DNA of 64,000 nucleotides from Delphinapterus leucas (taxonomy: Eukaryota; Chordata; Mammalia; Artiodactyla; Monodontidae): the NCBI RefSeq assembly GCF_002288925.2, contig NW_022098048.1, positions 18,923,664 to 18,987,663 of the forward strand, given 5' to 3'. Shown here piece by piece: positions 11,865-24,422 of the stretch (positions within the stretch are counted from its first letter, which is position 1; every line of letters begins with the position of its first letter). Both the position numbers and the translations under genes were made by a program. Below the pieces are notes generated by a model that saw nothing but the letters and a program-made list of their open reading frames with translations, did no database searches and had not been told where the DNA came from.

Positions 11865-12450
11865 TATACAGTGAAATAAACAAATCTTAAATAAGCACTC
11901 AACAACAGTATACACCTGTGCAACACAAATCAAAATACAGAACATTAAAATCATTCCAGAAAGTTCCTTTAAAGTCCCTTTCCAATCACTACCTGTCCCA
12001 CTAGCACCCCAACAGTGCCACCATCGTTTGGATTAGTGCAGCCTATACTAGAGCACCATGTAAATGTTGCCTGTTCGAAAATATTTTTTAAAAGTATGTA
12101 CTCTATTTCTTTCATATTTACATTCCACCCAGAGAGACAGTTTTGAGATTCATCTCTGCTATTAACACTATAACACTAGTTTATTCCATTTTACTGCTGA
12201 CTAGTATCCACAGCATGAGTATACCACAGTCTACCCCTTCTCCTTTGGAAAGATACCTAGGTTATTTTTAATTTTTGGCTATTTGAATAAGCTACTATAA
12301 GTATTAATTGTACAGAAATGAAACATCAGTTTCATTTCTTCTGGGTAGAGTTGCCAGGTCAGCAGGCAAGTGTATGTTTAGTGAATGCTATCAGTGTTTT
12401 CATAGTAGCCATTCTGGTAGGTATGCAATTCCAATTACGTAAAGGTTACT
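11865..12450 (-). mobile_element. Old L1 3' UTR and ORF2 C-terminal remnant
   Basis: On the minus strand, 12450-12180 follows the degraded C-terminal ORF2 segment, recognisable from the attccattttac...atgagtataccacagtc and gttgccaggtcagc words. 12180-11865 follows the 3' UTR of an old L1M-type element. Highly diverged. Confidence 0.5.
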
Positions 12451-12479
12451 ATCTTCATGATATCTTCCTACAGGTCCCT

Positions 12480-12830
12480 GCAATTCTGTTCATTTTCAAT
12501 CTTTTTTTCTCTGTTCTTTAGATTGACTAATTCTATTGATCTATCTCTAGATTCATGACTCCTTCTGCCATTTTTATTCTAAAGTTTTTACACCAGATAT
12601 TGTATATTTTCAGTCCTAGAAGTTTGATTTGGGTCTTTTTTATTGTTTCAGATTCTCTTAAGATTTCTTGTCTTTGTATTCATTGCAATCATATTTTCCT
12701 TTACATTCTTAAACAATTACAATGTCTGAGATAAAATCCTTGCCTGCTAATTCCAACATCTTAGTAATCTTGAAGTTAGCCTCTGATGATTTTAAGAATG
12801 GGTCATATTTTCCTGTTTCTGTGTACACTG
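12480..12830 (-). mobile_element. Old L1/HAL1-like ORF1 remnant
   Basis: The segment tctattgatctatctctagattcatgactcc...ccatttttattctaaag...tgtatattttcagtcctaga matches the antisense of L1M/HAL1 ORF1 coiled-coil sequence. Highly decayed. Confidence 0.45.
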
Positions 12831-14018
12831 AATAACTTGGCATTGATCATGAATATTGTGAATGATATCATGTAAAAAGTCTGAATTTTGTTGTTTCTCA
12901 AGAATTTTTTTTCCTTTTTCCCTTAAGCAGTCAATTTTCTTTGCTGAACTCAAATGCAGAAGCCTGTCTCCCTGGCAATGTATAGTGGGTAGCAGCTCAA
13001 ATTTTGGTTCAGTTCTTTTAGCCTTAACTAAGCTACCTGTCATGTGCCACATACATGGACTGAGCCAGGGTTTATGCACAGAATTTGATGCTCCTCTTCT
13101 CTGGCTTGATCCTTGTTGGGATTTATGCTCTTCCCCTTCCCTCTATGTATAAATACAAACTTGCCAGGGCCTGCAGTTACACCAAACCCTGTGCTTGGTT
13201 CTTCAAACCATCAAGACCAACATGTTTTTGTTTTTGTTTTGGTCAGAGTCTCAGCCACCCTACAGGGCAGAGAGTCACCCAGTCCTACTCCCTTCCTTCA
13301 ATGTTTGACTCTCCTCTGATTTCCATCTGCTTTTGCTTACCCTCCAATGCCTTCAGGTAGTTGTCTTTAATATATTTTTTTCTACAGAAGGATGTGTGTG
13401 ATAAGAGCTAGTAGGCCAGGTCAGAAGCAGAAAGTCTCCATTATGAATTTTTAAATCATATCAAGTTTACAGGTTACATATAGTAATATGTATAATATAC
13501 TGTATATGGGTGTATACTATATGTATAATATAGTAATATGGGTGTGGTTTGCAATTAACGCGCTGAAAGTGAGAGCATGTTTAATAATATGTAATTTATC
13601 AGGAAGAAACTTTGTGTCCTTTGCTCATTTTTTAAACTGGATATTCACTGATTCCTTACAGATAGTAAATATTTATATACTAAGGATATCAAATCTTTGT
13701 CACATATGTTAGAAATATTTTCCTAGTTTGTGATCTTTCTATTATGTTTATAGAATGTAACATACAGAAAAATTTACTTTTTCTATATTTATAGTTTTGT
13801 TGTATTATAAAATATAACATGATTCTTATATGTTCATTTGAAGAACAATCTATAAAAATAAAAAAAAATCACCCATAATCCACACTCTTCCTCCCATATC
13901 CCTTAAAAAAAAAAAAAAAAGTAATGTTTTCATTTTGGAGAATATGAAAAAAAACTACACGTAGGAAAACAAATAACCTATGATCCACCTTTTTCCTTCC
14001 CACATTTCCAGGTATTAA
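12831..14018. other. CMC1 intron 2, mostly unassigned
   Basis: AT-rich. About 13590-13750 weakly resembles an antisense L1 ORF2 C-terminal fragment. 13485-13540 is a TATG/TATA-rich simple stretch. There is no gene. Confidence 0.4.
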
Positions 14019-14226
14019 TTTTTTTTTTTTTTTGCGGTACGCGGGCCTCTCACTGTTGTGGCTTCTCCCGTCGTGGAGCACAGGCTCCAGACGCGCAGGC
14101 TCAGCGGCCATGGCTCACGGGCCCAGCCGCTCCGCGGCATGTGGGATCTTCCTGGATCAGGGCACGATCCCGTGTCCTCTGCATCGGCAGGCGGACTCTC
14201 AACCACTGCGCCACCAGGCAAGCCCC
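14019..14226 (-). mobile_element. CHR-type tRNA-derived SINE
   Basis: Poly(T) at 14019-14033, then the reverse complement of the cetacean CHR SINE, ending ctgcgccaccaggcaagcccc. The Pol III B box (GGATCGTGCCC form) and head are preserved. No convincing duplication could be fixed. Confidence 0.92.
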
Positions 14227-14487
14227 TTATTGTTAAATTTGAATGTATTTTTTTCCATATGAATCTATCATTTTGTTATAATTAGTATAATACTAGGTAT
14301 ACAATTTTATATCATGCTTTTTTAAATTCAGCATTATGAACGTGTTCAGATTTGTTAATGATCCTTCATAAAATCAACTAGTAATTACCACATAATATTT
14401 TGAGTGTATTTTTCATTTGATTAACAAGGTTAATAAAAATCAAGAAGACTTTCAATTTCACTAAAAACTAAACATCAAAAAGTATTG

Positions 14488-15303
14488 TTTTTTTTTTTAA
14501 TTGGGGTATAGTTGTTTCACAATGTTGTGTTAGTTTCTACTGTACAGCGAAGTGAATCAGCTATATGTATACATATATCCCCTCTTTTTCAGATTTCCCT
14601 CCCATTTAGGTCACCACAGAGCATTGAGTAGAGCTCCCGTGTTATACAGCAGGTTCTTATTAGTTATCTATTTTATACATATTAGTGTATATATGTCAAT
14701 CCCAATCTCCCAATTCATCCTGCTCCCCCCTTACCCGCTTGGTGTCCATACGTTTGTTCTCTACTTCCGCCTCACAAACAGGTTCATCTGTACCATTTTT
14801 CTAGATTCCACATGTACGTGTTAATATACAATATTTGTTTTTCTCTCTCTGACTTACTTCACTCTGTATGACAGTCTCTAGGTCCATCCACATCTCTACA
14901 CATGACCCAATTTCATTCCTTTTTATGGCTGAGTAATATTCCATTGTATATATGTACCACATCTTTATCCATTCATCTGTCTATGGGCATTTAGGTTGCT
15001 TCCATGACCTGGCTATCATAAATAATGCTGCGATGAACGTTGGGGTGCATGTGTCTTTTTGAATTATGGTTTTCTCTGGATATGTAACCAGTAGTGGGAT
15101 TGCTGGGTCATATGGTAATTCTATTTTTAGTTCTTTTTAGGAACCTCCATACTGTTCTCCATAGTGGCTGTATCAATTTACATCCCCACCAACAGTGCAA
15201 GAGGGTTCCCTTTTCTCCACACCCTCTCCAGCATTTATTGTTTGTAGATTTTTTGATAATGGCCATTCTGACCGGTGTGAGGTGATACCTCGTTGTCGTT
15301 TTG
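14488..15303 (-). mobile_element. 5'-truncated L1 3' end
   Basis: Poly(T) starts at 14488. On the minus strand 15303 to about 14850 covers the ORF2 C-terminus, including the cysteine-rich motif [18 protein letters not shown] (within 15108-15323), followed by a 3' UTR of the same type as the one at 28709-28892. The 5' end is truncated at about 15303, inside ORF2. Confidence 0.92.
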
Positions 15304-16080
15304 TAAATTATGAAAATAAACATTTAAGTTCAACATGTACCTCAAATTATTATGCTATGTGAGTATGACCACATTTTTAATGAGTGAATGGTCTACAGTG
15401 TATATATGTTAGGGCTACAGCCCCCAAAAAGACTGTTACAGAAAACAGCCTTAGAGGTGTTCCCAGAAAATGAAGTGAATAATAAAAACTGCTTAAGCTA
15501 TTGGAAGAAAGTAACTTTTTAATCTAGGTGAAGGCAGGGATAAATAATACACAGCAAACAAGATCCGTAACTAAAAAGCAGTTAACTACAAATAAACTAG
15601 CACGTAGGCCGAAAGGACAAGTACTAGACAAAGCATATCATCACCTACCAAATCCACCACTCACGTCTGACACAGCACCAGTGTGCTGGGCAGCCACTTC
15701 CAACTCATCAGAGTCGGCACAGAGAAATGGTATTTGCTGCCTTTGACCACGCGTCATTTGACACAAATGGCTAATTCAGCCTCTTCACTGTGGTGTGAGA
15801 CCAGGTACCCAGCACCAGATACTACAGCCAGCAGTACTGAAGGACAGTTTGATGAATTAACAAATCAATGTAATCATGAATTAATTCTGGAATGAAAGTG
15901 GTCCAGGTAGAACCTTAAAACCAAGGAACAAAAATGTCAGTCTTTATCACTGTCCAAATCGACGTGCATCAAACACACACCAAGAGAATTGACACTTACA
16001 CAAAAATATTAGAAAAATACCAGAACCACCACAATTGAATAAACATTCGCCTCCTTTGTTTCCCTTGAAAACAATGATGA
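15304..16080. other. CMC1 intron 2, unassigned
   Basis: No recognised repeat. Two short open frames (15528-15895) have no family resemblance. Confidence 0.5.
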
Positions 16081-16089
16081 ATTTTTATT

Positions 16090-17242
16090 ACCGTCCAATA
16101 CAGTGGCTTCAAACTTAGACATCTACCAGACACCTCAAAGTTCACGTCCAGAACTAGACTCCTGATCTATCAATCGCCAAAAACTAAAATAAAATAATAA
16201 AATTTCTCCACACACAGGCTTCCCCGTCTCTGTTAACCACAACTCCATCCATTACTTGCTCAGGACAAGTAACAGGGAGTCGTCTTTTTCTCTCTTAACT
16301 CTGTCTTCAAAATACAACCTGGGTGTGCTCAGTCTCACCATCTCCACCATTACCACCCCTCCACTTCACCACCCTCTATCAGGTGGACCATCCCTAAACT
16401 GGCGTCCCTGGTCTGCCCTTGCCCCATCCCATCTACTCTTAACGCAGCGGCGAGTGATGCTAGCACATTGCAGATCAGACCCCGTCTCCTTCCACTGCTC
16501 TAAGCCATCACTACCTTTCATTTGGCTCCTCAGTGCCCACAAGACCCTGATTCTATCCACTGTCACCCTCCTGAACACTCACTTCCCACTCTCCTCCTCA
16601 CTCATCCCACCCTAACCACAGGGACCTTTCTGGTGCTCCTCAAACATGCCAGCCGCATCCAGTGCCTCAGCATCTTTTCACGTGCTACTCCTGTTCACAT
16701 CATTCCTCCCAGAGATACTGCACATCTCACTCCTTCACCTCCTACAAGAATTCTGTTCAAATGTCACCATCTTAGTGAGACCCACGCTGACCACCTACTA
16801 AAAACTGCAGCCCCGGGGATTCCCTGGTGGCGCAGTGGTTGAGAGTCTGCCTGCCGACGCAGGGGATGCAGGTTCGTGCCCCGGTCTGGGAAGATCCCAC
16901 ATGCCGCGGAGCGGCTGGGCCCGTGAGCCATGGCCACTGAGCCTACGCGTCAGGAGCCTGTGCTCCGCAGCGGGAGAGGCCACAACAGTGAGAGGCCCGC
17001 GTACCACAAAAAACAACAAACAAAAAACTGCAGCCCCTTCTAACACCAGCACCCTCCCCACTGCCTTACCCAACTTTATTATTCTCCAGGTCACTTATAT
17101 TTACTTATAACTTACAATATTTATCTCCCTCCTTCCCTGAAACCTAAGGGCTATCATGGCAAATGTCTTTATCTGTTTTATTTACTGTTCATATAATGGT
17201 GACTACTAAGTGGGAAATACTCAGTAAATGTTTTTGAATGAC
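16090..17242 (+). mobile_element. L2 LINE 3' half, interrupted by a CHR SINE
   Basis: Pyrimidine-rich sequence with ctcctcaaacatgccagccgcatcc, ttcaaatgtcaccatcttagtgag and the terminal ...agtaaatgtttttgaatg is the 3' portion of an L2 element in plus orientation. The CHR SINE at 16815-17022 splits it, and the two halves continue exactly across the SINE once one target copy is removed. Confidence 0.8.
16815..17022 (+). mobile_element. CHR-type SINE inserted in L2
   Basis: The tRNA-related head ggggattccctggtggcgca is followed by a B box (ggttcgtgcccc) and ends in a CA/A-rich tail. It is flanked by the exact 15-bp duplication aaaaactgcagcccc at 16800-16814 and 17023-17037. Confidence 0.97.
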
Positions 17243-18410
17243 CACGTTCCATATAACCCTAAGGGTCCATTCAAGTGCCTAAGAGAATCTGAAAATTCCG
17301 TTTTGGCTTTGTAAAAATATATTTTTAGTCATGTAATAATTGACCAACACTAAAACATATGCAAATAGTATTATCAAATGCTAACACTTTGGAGACAGCC
17401 AATATAGTAAAATATGATGCCAGAAAAACTTGTTCATGGGCCTCAGAACAAAATTTTTCTATTATATCTATTTAATTGAACAATACTCTGAAAATCTGAG
17501 TAAATCATAAGAAATCATTACTATTTAGAACTACTTCCTTATGTGATTTCGGATTTACTCTATATTTTGCATCCCTCAAAAAACTGAACCACAAAAATTA
17601 ACTGGGAGATACATACTAGGCAACAACTGTTATAACATCTGATTTCAAATTTGCTTCCTGAAAATAATTGTTTTCATGTACTGACTCTGTAAATGTAACA
17701 AAATCAGTAACTTGTAATAATACACACAAAAATACTGCTTTTATCTGTTTTAGACATTACAGTTTGAAACAAATTCTAGCCCCATCCCAAAAAGAACTGA
17801 TTATTTTTTAAATAGTTCTAAACCTACCAATCTAGTGCATTCCAGGGTTCTGTACAAACCAAACTTCCCCTTTATTTTCCACAGACATACAAGATTTCTC
17901 TAAGAATGTATTTAGTAAAAATATAACTATTTGTGTGTATCTGCAAGAAGTTTACCAGTCACAGGCTCTGATTAGAATCCCAATCACAACTCAAGGATCA
18001 TCAGATAGCTTAAATGAAGTGTGATCTCGTACTCAGATTTTACATACAAGGGCATGGTACTGTTTAAAGATGACACTTAGTTTTGGATTAATTACTCATA
18101 AGATGAAAGGATTTAAGTCTATCACAGTAGCAAAGTAATTGAAAGTCAAATAGCTAGGAAACTAGGAAAATAATACAAACTTGTTAATACTGATAGAAGT
18201 TATAACTCACATTTTTATTAGTAATATTTACTCATTTTAACAAATATTTCTAAGTTTCAAGCCATGTAATTTTTTGGTTTTGTGTTCAAATGTAGACTTT
18301 TCACTCTTATACCTTCAGAGATGAGTTGCATAAATCAGTTGTTAAAAATACTAGATTCATCTGCTCTGACAATATTCCCTGCTAATTTAGCCAAATAAAG
18401 ATTTAGCTGA
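17243..18410. other. CMC1 intron 2, unassigned
   Basis: AT-rich, unique-looking. No repeat, SINE or exon recognised. Confidence 0.5.
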
Positions 18411-18512
18411 AAGTGGGGGGGTGGGTGATGAATTGGGAAATTTATACACTAATATGTATAAAATGGATAATAAGAACCTGCTGTATAAAAAAATAAAACT
18501 TCAAAAAAAAAA
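18411..18512 (+). mobile_element. Short L1 3' UTR fragment
   Basis: The words gatgaattgggaaatttatacactaatatgtat (shortened form), aagaacctgctgtat and a terminal A-tail match the L1 3' end seen at 28709-28892. A weak duplication (about agatttagct versus aaatttaact) flanks it. Confidence 0.75.
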
Positions 18513-18925
18513 TTTAACTTAACTTCTAAAACTAAAACATACTGCACCTTTCTTTGTGAAAGAAGAACTAGCCATTTTATTCAAGAGGAGTACTAATGTC
18601 CAATTACAGATAATTTTATTACAAAATTGCCATTATTCAGAAACAAGACCAATAAGTCAAGACAATCATTAAGTCCTACAACAGAAGTGTGAATTAATAA
18701 ATGTAACTGAGAACTACTAAGTCAATGAGCAATGACCATATCATATACTTTGTTCAGTTTTAAAAATCATTCAGCTGTACTTGTGACTGACAGAGGTCTA
18801 TTATTCGTGATGCCACTTGCATGACATCAGCCCAACAGACATACATAGTAACTTTGATTGAACACAATTATTTAATTAAGTATTGTAAAGTTATTAAATA
18901 CATAATAACTTTTACTGTGTCCATG
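18513..18925. other. CMC1 intron 2, unassigned
   Basis: No recognised element. Confidence 0.45.
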
Positions 18926-19465
18926 TGCAGGAAAGAGTTACCATGGCAGGCCTGACACCGCTCTCCTTAGAAAGGCCTGCTTACAAGGCTGGCCCTTAGC
19001 TGGTGTCAGAACCTGGATTTGGGAAGAATTCCCACCATTCCCTAATTGATGAGAGCTGCTCACTGCGCCTAAACTGTCTGGGTAAACCACGTGGTTTGTG
19101 TTCAACACCTGCTTTCCTTCTGGGAGTCTGGAATTTTGGTACATACTATGCAGAGGCTGCCACGTTGACTGACTCCCAGTTAAAAGTCTGAGGACCGAGT
19201 CTCTAACGAGTTCCCCCGGAGACATTTCACACGTTGTCACAATTCAACCATGCTGGAATTAAACTCACGCTGAGTGACTCTACCAGGAGAGAACTCTAGG
19301 AAGCTTGCACCTGGTTTCCTCTGGACTTCGTCCCATGTGCTTCTTCCCTTTGCTGGTTTTGCTCTAATAAATCTTAGCCATCAGTATGACTATATGCTTA
19401 GTACTATGAGTCTTTGTAGGAAATCACCAAACTCAGGGGTGGTCTTGCGGACCCTGACACAGACC
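18926..19465 (+). repeat. Probable ancient LTR-like or retroelement 3' end, family uncertain
   Basis: A moderately GC-rich block with ctctaataaatcttagcc as a polyadenylation-like segment, then gtactatgagtctttgtagg and ggtggtcttgcggaccctgacacag. This layout recalls the 3' ends of old mammalian LTR elements. I cannot name the family, and no partner LTR is seen. Confidence 0.35.
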
Positions 19466-19840
19466 CGTGTAGGTCCAAAGAAGAGGACTTGTGCTTTAAA
19501 TCTCTTTATATTTCTTAGAATATATAACATACTCTTATACATAAAAGATACTCATATTTTGTGATTTTATATATTATCCTCCTAACATATCCAAACCAGT
19601 CTAAAGATGTGTTGAATCTCTACATCAGTGTAACTTAACATTGCTGAACCGGTTAAATGGCAAAAATACATGTGATAATACAAGTACAATTCAAACAACA
19701 AAGGAAAAGCTTTGGCAGGTTCAAGTAACAGAGTTGGATAGAAGATTGATTACTTTGACCATTTACAGTCTGCAGCCCTCCAGTTTGTTTTAATGATGTC
19801 TTGATAGTTCTCTGCCTGCAAATATCCTAAAGAAGATCCT

Positions 19841-20057
19841 GGGGCTTCCCCGGTGGCGCAGTGGTTGAGAGTCCACCTGCCGATGCAGGGGACACAGGTT
19901 CGTGCCCCGGTCCGGGAAGATCCCATATGCCACGGAGTGGCTGGGCCCGTGAGCCATGGCCGCTGAGCCTGCGTGTCCGAAGCCTGTGCTCCGCAACGGG
20001 AGAGGCCACAACAGTGAGAGGCCTGCGAACCGCAAAAAAAAAAAAAAAAAAAAAAAT
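19841..20057 (+). mobile_element. CHR-type SINE
   Basis: The head ggggcttccccggtggcgca, a B box, and a poly(A) at about 20035-20057. The word aatatcctaa is present at 19821-19830 and again after the A-tail (20056-20065), but the left copy is separated from the SINE head by ten extra bases (agaagatcct). Confidence 0.95.
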
Positions 20058-20069
20058 ATCCTAAGCATT

Positions 20070-21679
20070 CTTAATTTGAATTTCTTTTTTTGTTAATTCA
20101 TCCATCTTTGGAATTTAGCAAAATATAACATATTTCAGTTGTGTGTGACTGATAAAGACGGCAGGCATTTTATCAAGCTTCTGTGTTATTTAATGACAGT
20201 TCTGTGATGTGTCAAATAAACAATCCATGCTTCCTTATACTTTATACAATTCCTTTAGAACCAATCCTACCTATTGGCCAGTAGATCAAAAAGACTGCCA
20301 CAGAAAACACTGATACAAAAGAAGCACTGAAATATGATAAAAGAAGGCCCAAGGGATGAAAGGAGTGAGTTGGAGAATATATCCAGGTTAAAGAAAGTTC
20401 CAGGCCACCCCTGATGTCAAAGTACTTTTCTGGTCTTGATCTGTCATAACAAAAAGAAAAAAAGGTTCTTACTATTTTTAAGGCAAACTTCTTTACTCAG
20501 CATAGAGATGTTATATCAAATGCCAATTATGCATTTCAAAAAAGCAAAGAAATACAATGAATTTTTACAAAACACAGCAATTCGGTGACTCTTTTTCTTA
20601 TGAAGGCTCTATTTCCAGAAAAAAAAAATTATAGCACTAGAATGCATACTTTACCATTATGTATGAACAAACAATATTTTTAAAAATATTACTAAGATAG
20701 AAAATATAAATCATTAAATTAGTGAAGAGTCAAACACATGGGAAAAGTCACAGAGCGGGAAGTAGCCTCCAGAGGTCATCAAACCATCCTCCTAAAACAC
20801 TACACATTAGTAAGTCCCCGATTCAAGAAAAAGCCATGATTCCACCATCACACTTGATGGAAGGGGACTTCTGTTTTGGCTTTTGGGAGGTGGGGAGACT
20901 GAGGGGAGAAAGGCAGAGACTGGCCATTCTAGAATGTTTCTTCTGTACCATTCCCAGTGTATTCAGCATTCACTGTGTTACTTTGGTCGTTTATTTTAGT
21001 GGCTCTACTCACTGCCACTAATACCACTGGCAAAAGAAGAACATTATGAAGTTTTCTATTTAAATCCATTGTTCAACTGCCTTTCTTTTGATGTATGCTT
21101 TACCAACAGAGTTTATAATCTTGTGAAAGTTTATGTAGTAGTGAGATCCAGATTCTCAATTCTGTATCTAATCCCCAAGTCAAGCCATCTTTACTCATCA
21201 AATCAAAACTAAGTTATAAAGGAAAAAGTGATGAGCATTCTTTTTCTCTTCAAAAGGAAACAAAAAAAATCTATTTTATAAAGACAAAGATTCTCAAGTT
21301 GACACCAGTTTACTACAACACTGCTTAACTGTCACCCAAAAGCTGAGACTTTCTTGTTTCAGGTTATAATTTTCATTATATGGAAACGGCAAGGTTACCA
21401 TGACTTCATAAAAATTAACTGTAGAATTAGAATCTTGTAATTATAGATAAAAGTTAAATTTTATTAGTATCAGGGGCTATAACAATGAAACATTCTAAAC
21501 ATTATCCACTACTTAAGACAAATTTTAAGTGTGTTTAAACATAAGGTGAAATGTGCAATGCAGACTAAATCAGTGTAGAGTAAAAACCCAATAGTGTACA
21601 TATAGATAATGAAGGGATCAGGGAAGCTGGTTAAAACTTATAATGAAGAGAGAACTAGTAAGAATATAGCAACCTGGCT
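20070..21679. other. CMC1 intron 2, unassigned
   Basis: AT-rich intronic sequence without recognised repeats or exons. Confidence 0.5.
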
Positions 21680-22100
21680 GAAATTGATATTCATTAGGGT
21701 ACTCTCACATCAATAGGGAGCATTTGGATGCTGTGGTCTTTATCAGTGTCCCAGCTGGTAATGGTTGAAGGTTAATGCCTTACCCCATTCTGTTCAATTT
21801 TCTATCCTAATTAGCCCTCCAAATCTATAGCTGTGGGCACCAAGTGTCTGTGCTCAAAAGAAACTAATTAATGCTAGCAAATTAGATCAAGTCCAAAGAT
21901 CCAACAGCCAAACTCTTAGTTAAATGCTCCTTGTTAATAGGAAGTGTAGCTGTCAATAACTGCTGTTGGTGACTATAATGAGGCATCCTTTTTTTCATTG
22001 AAAGTGATTTCATTTCTCTTTGTCACTGGAAAAGCTGTTCCATTCCCTTCACAAACCTAAGTTGCTGGCAGCCTGACCCAATTCTTATGATCAGCCAGGT
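21680..22100. promoter_or_regulatory. Candidate conserved non-coding element (speculative)
   Basis: A repeat-free, balanced-composition stretch dense in homeodomain-like TAAT/ATTA words (aaactaattaatgctagc, caaattagatcaa, cctaattagccc). It lacks open frames. The conservation claim cannot be tested from one sequence. Confidence 0.25.
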
Positions 22101-24332
22101 TGAAATGACATGAAAAAATAAAATCAAACAGAAAAGCTTTCCTACATAATCATGTTTCAGGCATTTAACAGAAAATCAGATCACTTATTAGAATTCCTAT
22201 ATCTTTACTCAAGAACTGTACAATTAGGATGCATAATGCTTTTATGTAAAATCCTGTAATTATTTAATAAAACAAAGGCTATAAACAGTAAATAAACCAC
22301 AATGGAAGTGTTCTGATTCTAAATTCCATCTTATTGTTCAGTTTAAATGTAGCTGTTCTGCTCCCACTTGAGCAATGCCAGTTTATGTTCTCTCCTAGTT
22401 CACATGGTTAAACAGGAAGATCATTCTTTTATAAAACAATCAATTTTAGATTCTAAAACACTGTTTTGGACCATATGGCCTGACAAAAAATCAATATACG
22501 ATATCTATAAAAATTCAAATACTCAAAGATCATTTGTTATAACGTGTTCTAGTAGGGACAAATGCATTGAAATCACTCAAATGGATCTCAAATTTTAAGA
22601 TGCTTTCAGTCTTCAGAAGATTTTAAGTATGGTAAAAAAGAAAAAAAGATCAACATCCTAAACAACTTAAGTTTTTATAAAGAAGCAAAAACTAAACATT
22701 TTCTTTTCTGTACCATTACAAAGTAATAGGTGTGTAACACGAATATTTTAAAGTTATACTCTATTTCTTTCATTTCAAAGACCAAAGTTTCATTGTCTAA
22801 GAGCAAAGCAAAGGTAGTTCTGAAACCCAAACTCGACCATTTCACATTTTCACCTGAATCATGTAAGAAGTCTATAATTGAGTTATCTAGCTTTCTTTCA
22901 TTCTAGATATCAGAATAACATGTTACAAAACCCTATAATTTTATTATCCATTTTTAAGTTTTATCCTCCCTCACCTGAATCAGGATATTTTTTTAAAGTC
23001 CTATGAGGCAGGTGGAGGGTTACCTCTTGAGACCATCAGCATGACACCCGCTGACGCCAGGTGTGCACTGAACCCTACCCGCAGGTGCCAACGGAGTAAC
23101 TTCTCCTGACATCTGGGGGTGGGGGAAAGGAAGGTGCTCTGATTATACAACTAATTCATAATGAAAGCAAGACCATCAAATGATACTAATAAATTACTGA
23201 TAACTTGTTAATAAATTTATTTACAGATGGATTTAATTCAAACCTGATTTATAGGTGGATTTAAAATGGGAATAGCTCATGATAAATCATTTAAGAAAAA
23301 GAAATGACCATCACACAATGTCAATTCTGAGGAACTATTCTTTTATTGCCTTTGTCCATCAGTCCCAGAGGTCATTCTCTAAGGAGATAGCATCTAAGGG
23401 ACAGAAATGTGCCTAGCACCCAAATGTTATTGACACAGTCCCCAAACTACAGCTGACACAGCCTGGCTTCCCGCGGAGAAACTTGCCGGGCACTGCAGCC
23501 CATCAGCCTCACTAAGCATTACTGTGGTCCCTCAACGAAGGCTACAAGGGATGCTGGGAAAACAGTCCACATCAGCACAATTTTACCACTGTTTCTTTGC
23601 CATGGACATTCCAAGAGGAAGATTTTTATTAAAAAAACATTTCTACAATAATACTGCTATCTGCTTTTCTAATTACCCATCATTTATGGCCTCATTTTTC
23701 ATCTTCTACGCCTTTGTATTTTTCACTATAATATTACATATTAATCAACATATCTCTAGATTTATAGAATACAGGCATATTTTATATTAAAACATTTTTC
23801 AAAGAATACATGCATATGTGGGTGTCTAGTGCATGCATTTACATAGATATCTTCTGCTCAGAAATGTAGAATATAGAAAAGTTTTTAAAAAGACTTGTAA
23901 GTACTACTGAGATTCCATTAACAATTCAATAATAGACAACAACGCCAAAGAAAATCATCACTATATTCCTATATGAATATTTTGATAGAGGAAAAACAGG
24001 CACACATTACATTTGATGTTTCTTCTTTCCCTATCAGAATCACCAGAATAACTTGTTTCTCCAAAATATGAATACAAGTTTTTCTCTATATATAACTGTA
24101 CATCTGGGAAAAAATGCTTTTTACTAGGAATCTGGGAGAATATTTTTAAATTGTAAATGAATTGAACACTGCCTGGAAGTTCTGAAAGCTGAAATACTGG
24201 TATCTGAGTGAAAGGGTAAGAAGCAATTCATACATATTAATTCATTGACTACTTGATTCCAAGGCTAAGGATTAAATTCAGATCATGTTATAAAAAACAT
24301 ATTTGATCTTCATATGAATATTTGAATCTTAC
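22101..24332. other. CMC1 intron 2 adjoining exon 2, unassigned
   Basis: No recognised mobile element. Includes the donor GTAAGATTC at the exon 2 boundary (24332 downward). Confidence 0.5.
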
Positions 24333-24422
24333 CTTGAACTTGTTCAGAACATCTCTCTCGGGCCTTTTCTCTCATTATTTTGGGGATCAAAACATCTTTT
24401 TCGACATGTCTGAGATGCTGCT
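24333..24422 (-). CDS. CMC1: CMC1 coding exon 2 (first cysteine of the CX9C pair)
   Basis: This 90-nt exon is preceded on the minus strand by a run of T ending in CAG (24425..24423) and followed by the donor GTAAGATTC (24332 downward). Only one frame is open, and it is the frame that exon 1 provides; the other two hit TGA. It encodes residues 7-36: the amphipathic stretch EQHLRHVEKDVLIPKIMREK, then KARERC, with Cys31 the first cysteine of a CX9C motif whose partner must lie in exon 3. CMC1 is imported into the mitochondrial intermembrane space by the MIA40 disulfide relay. There it works with COA3 and COX14 to stabilise newly made COX1 during complex IV assembly. The exon ends one base into codon 37. 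The match to human CMC1 is from memory and looks nearly identical over this stretch, with an apparent Lys-to-Arg change at residue 28. Confidence 0.93.

Noticed and set aside
1..24332. CMC1 exons 3 and 4
   Set aside because: I looked on the minus strand for sequence encoding the remaining cysteines and C-terminal helix and saw no match with splice sites; they probably lie outside the window.
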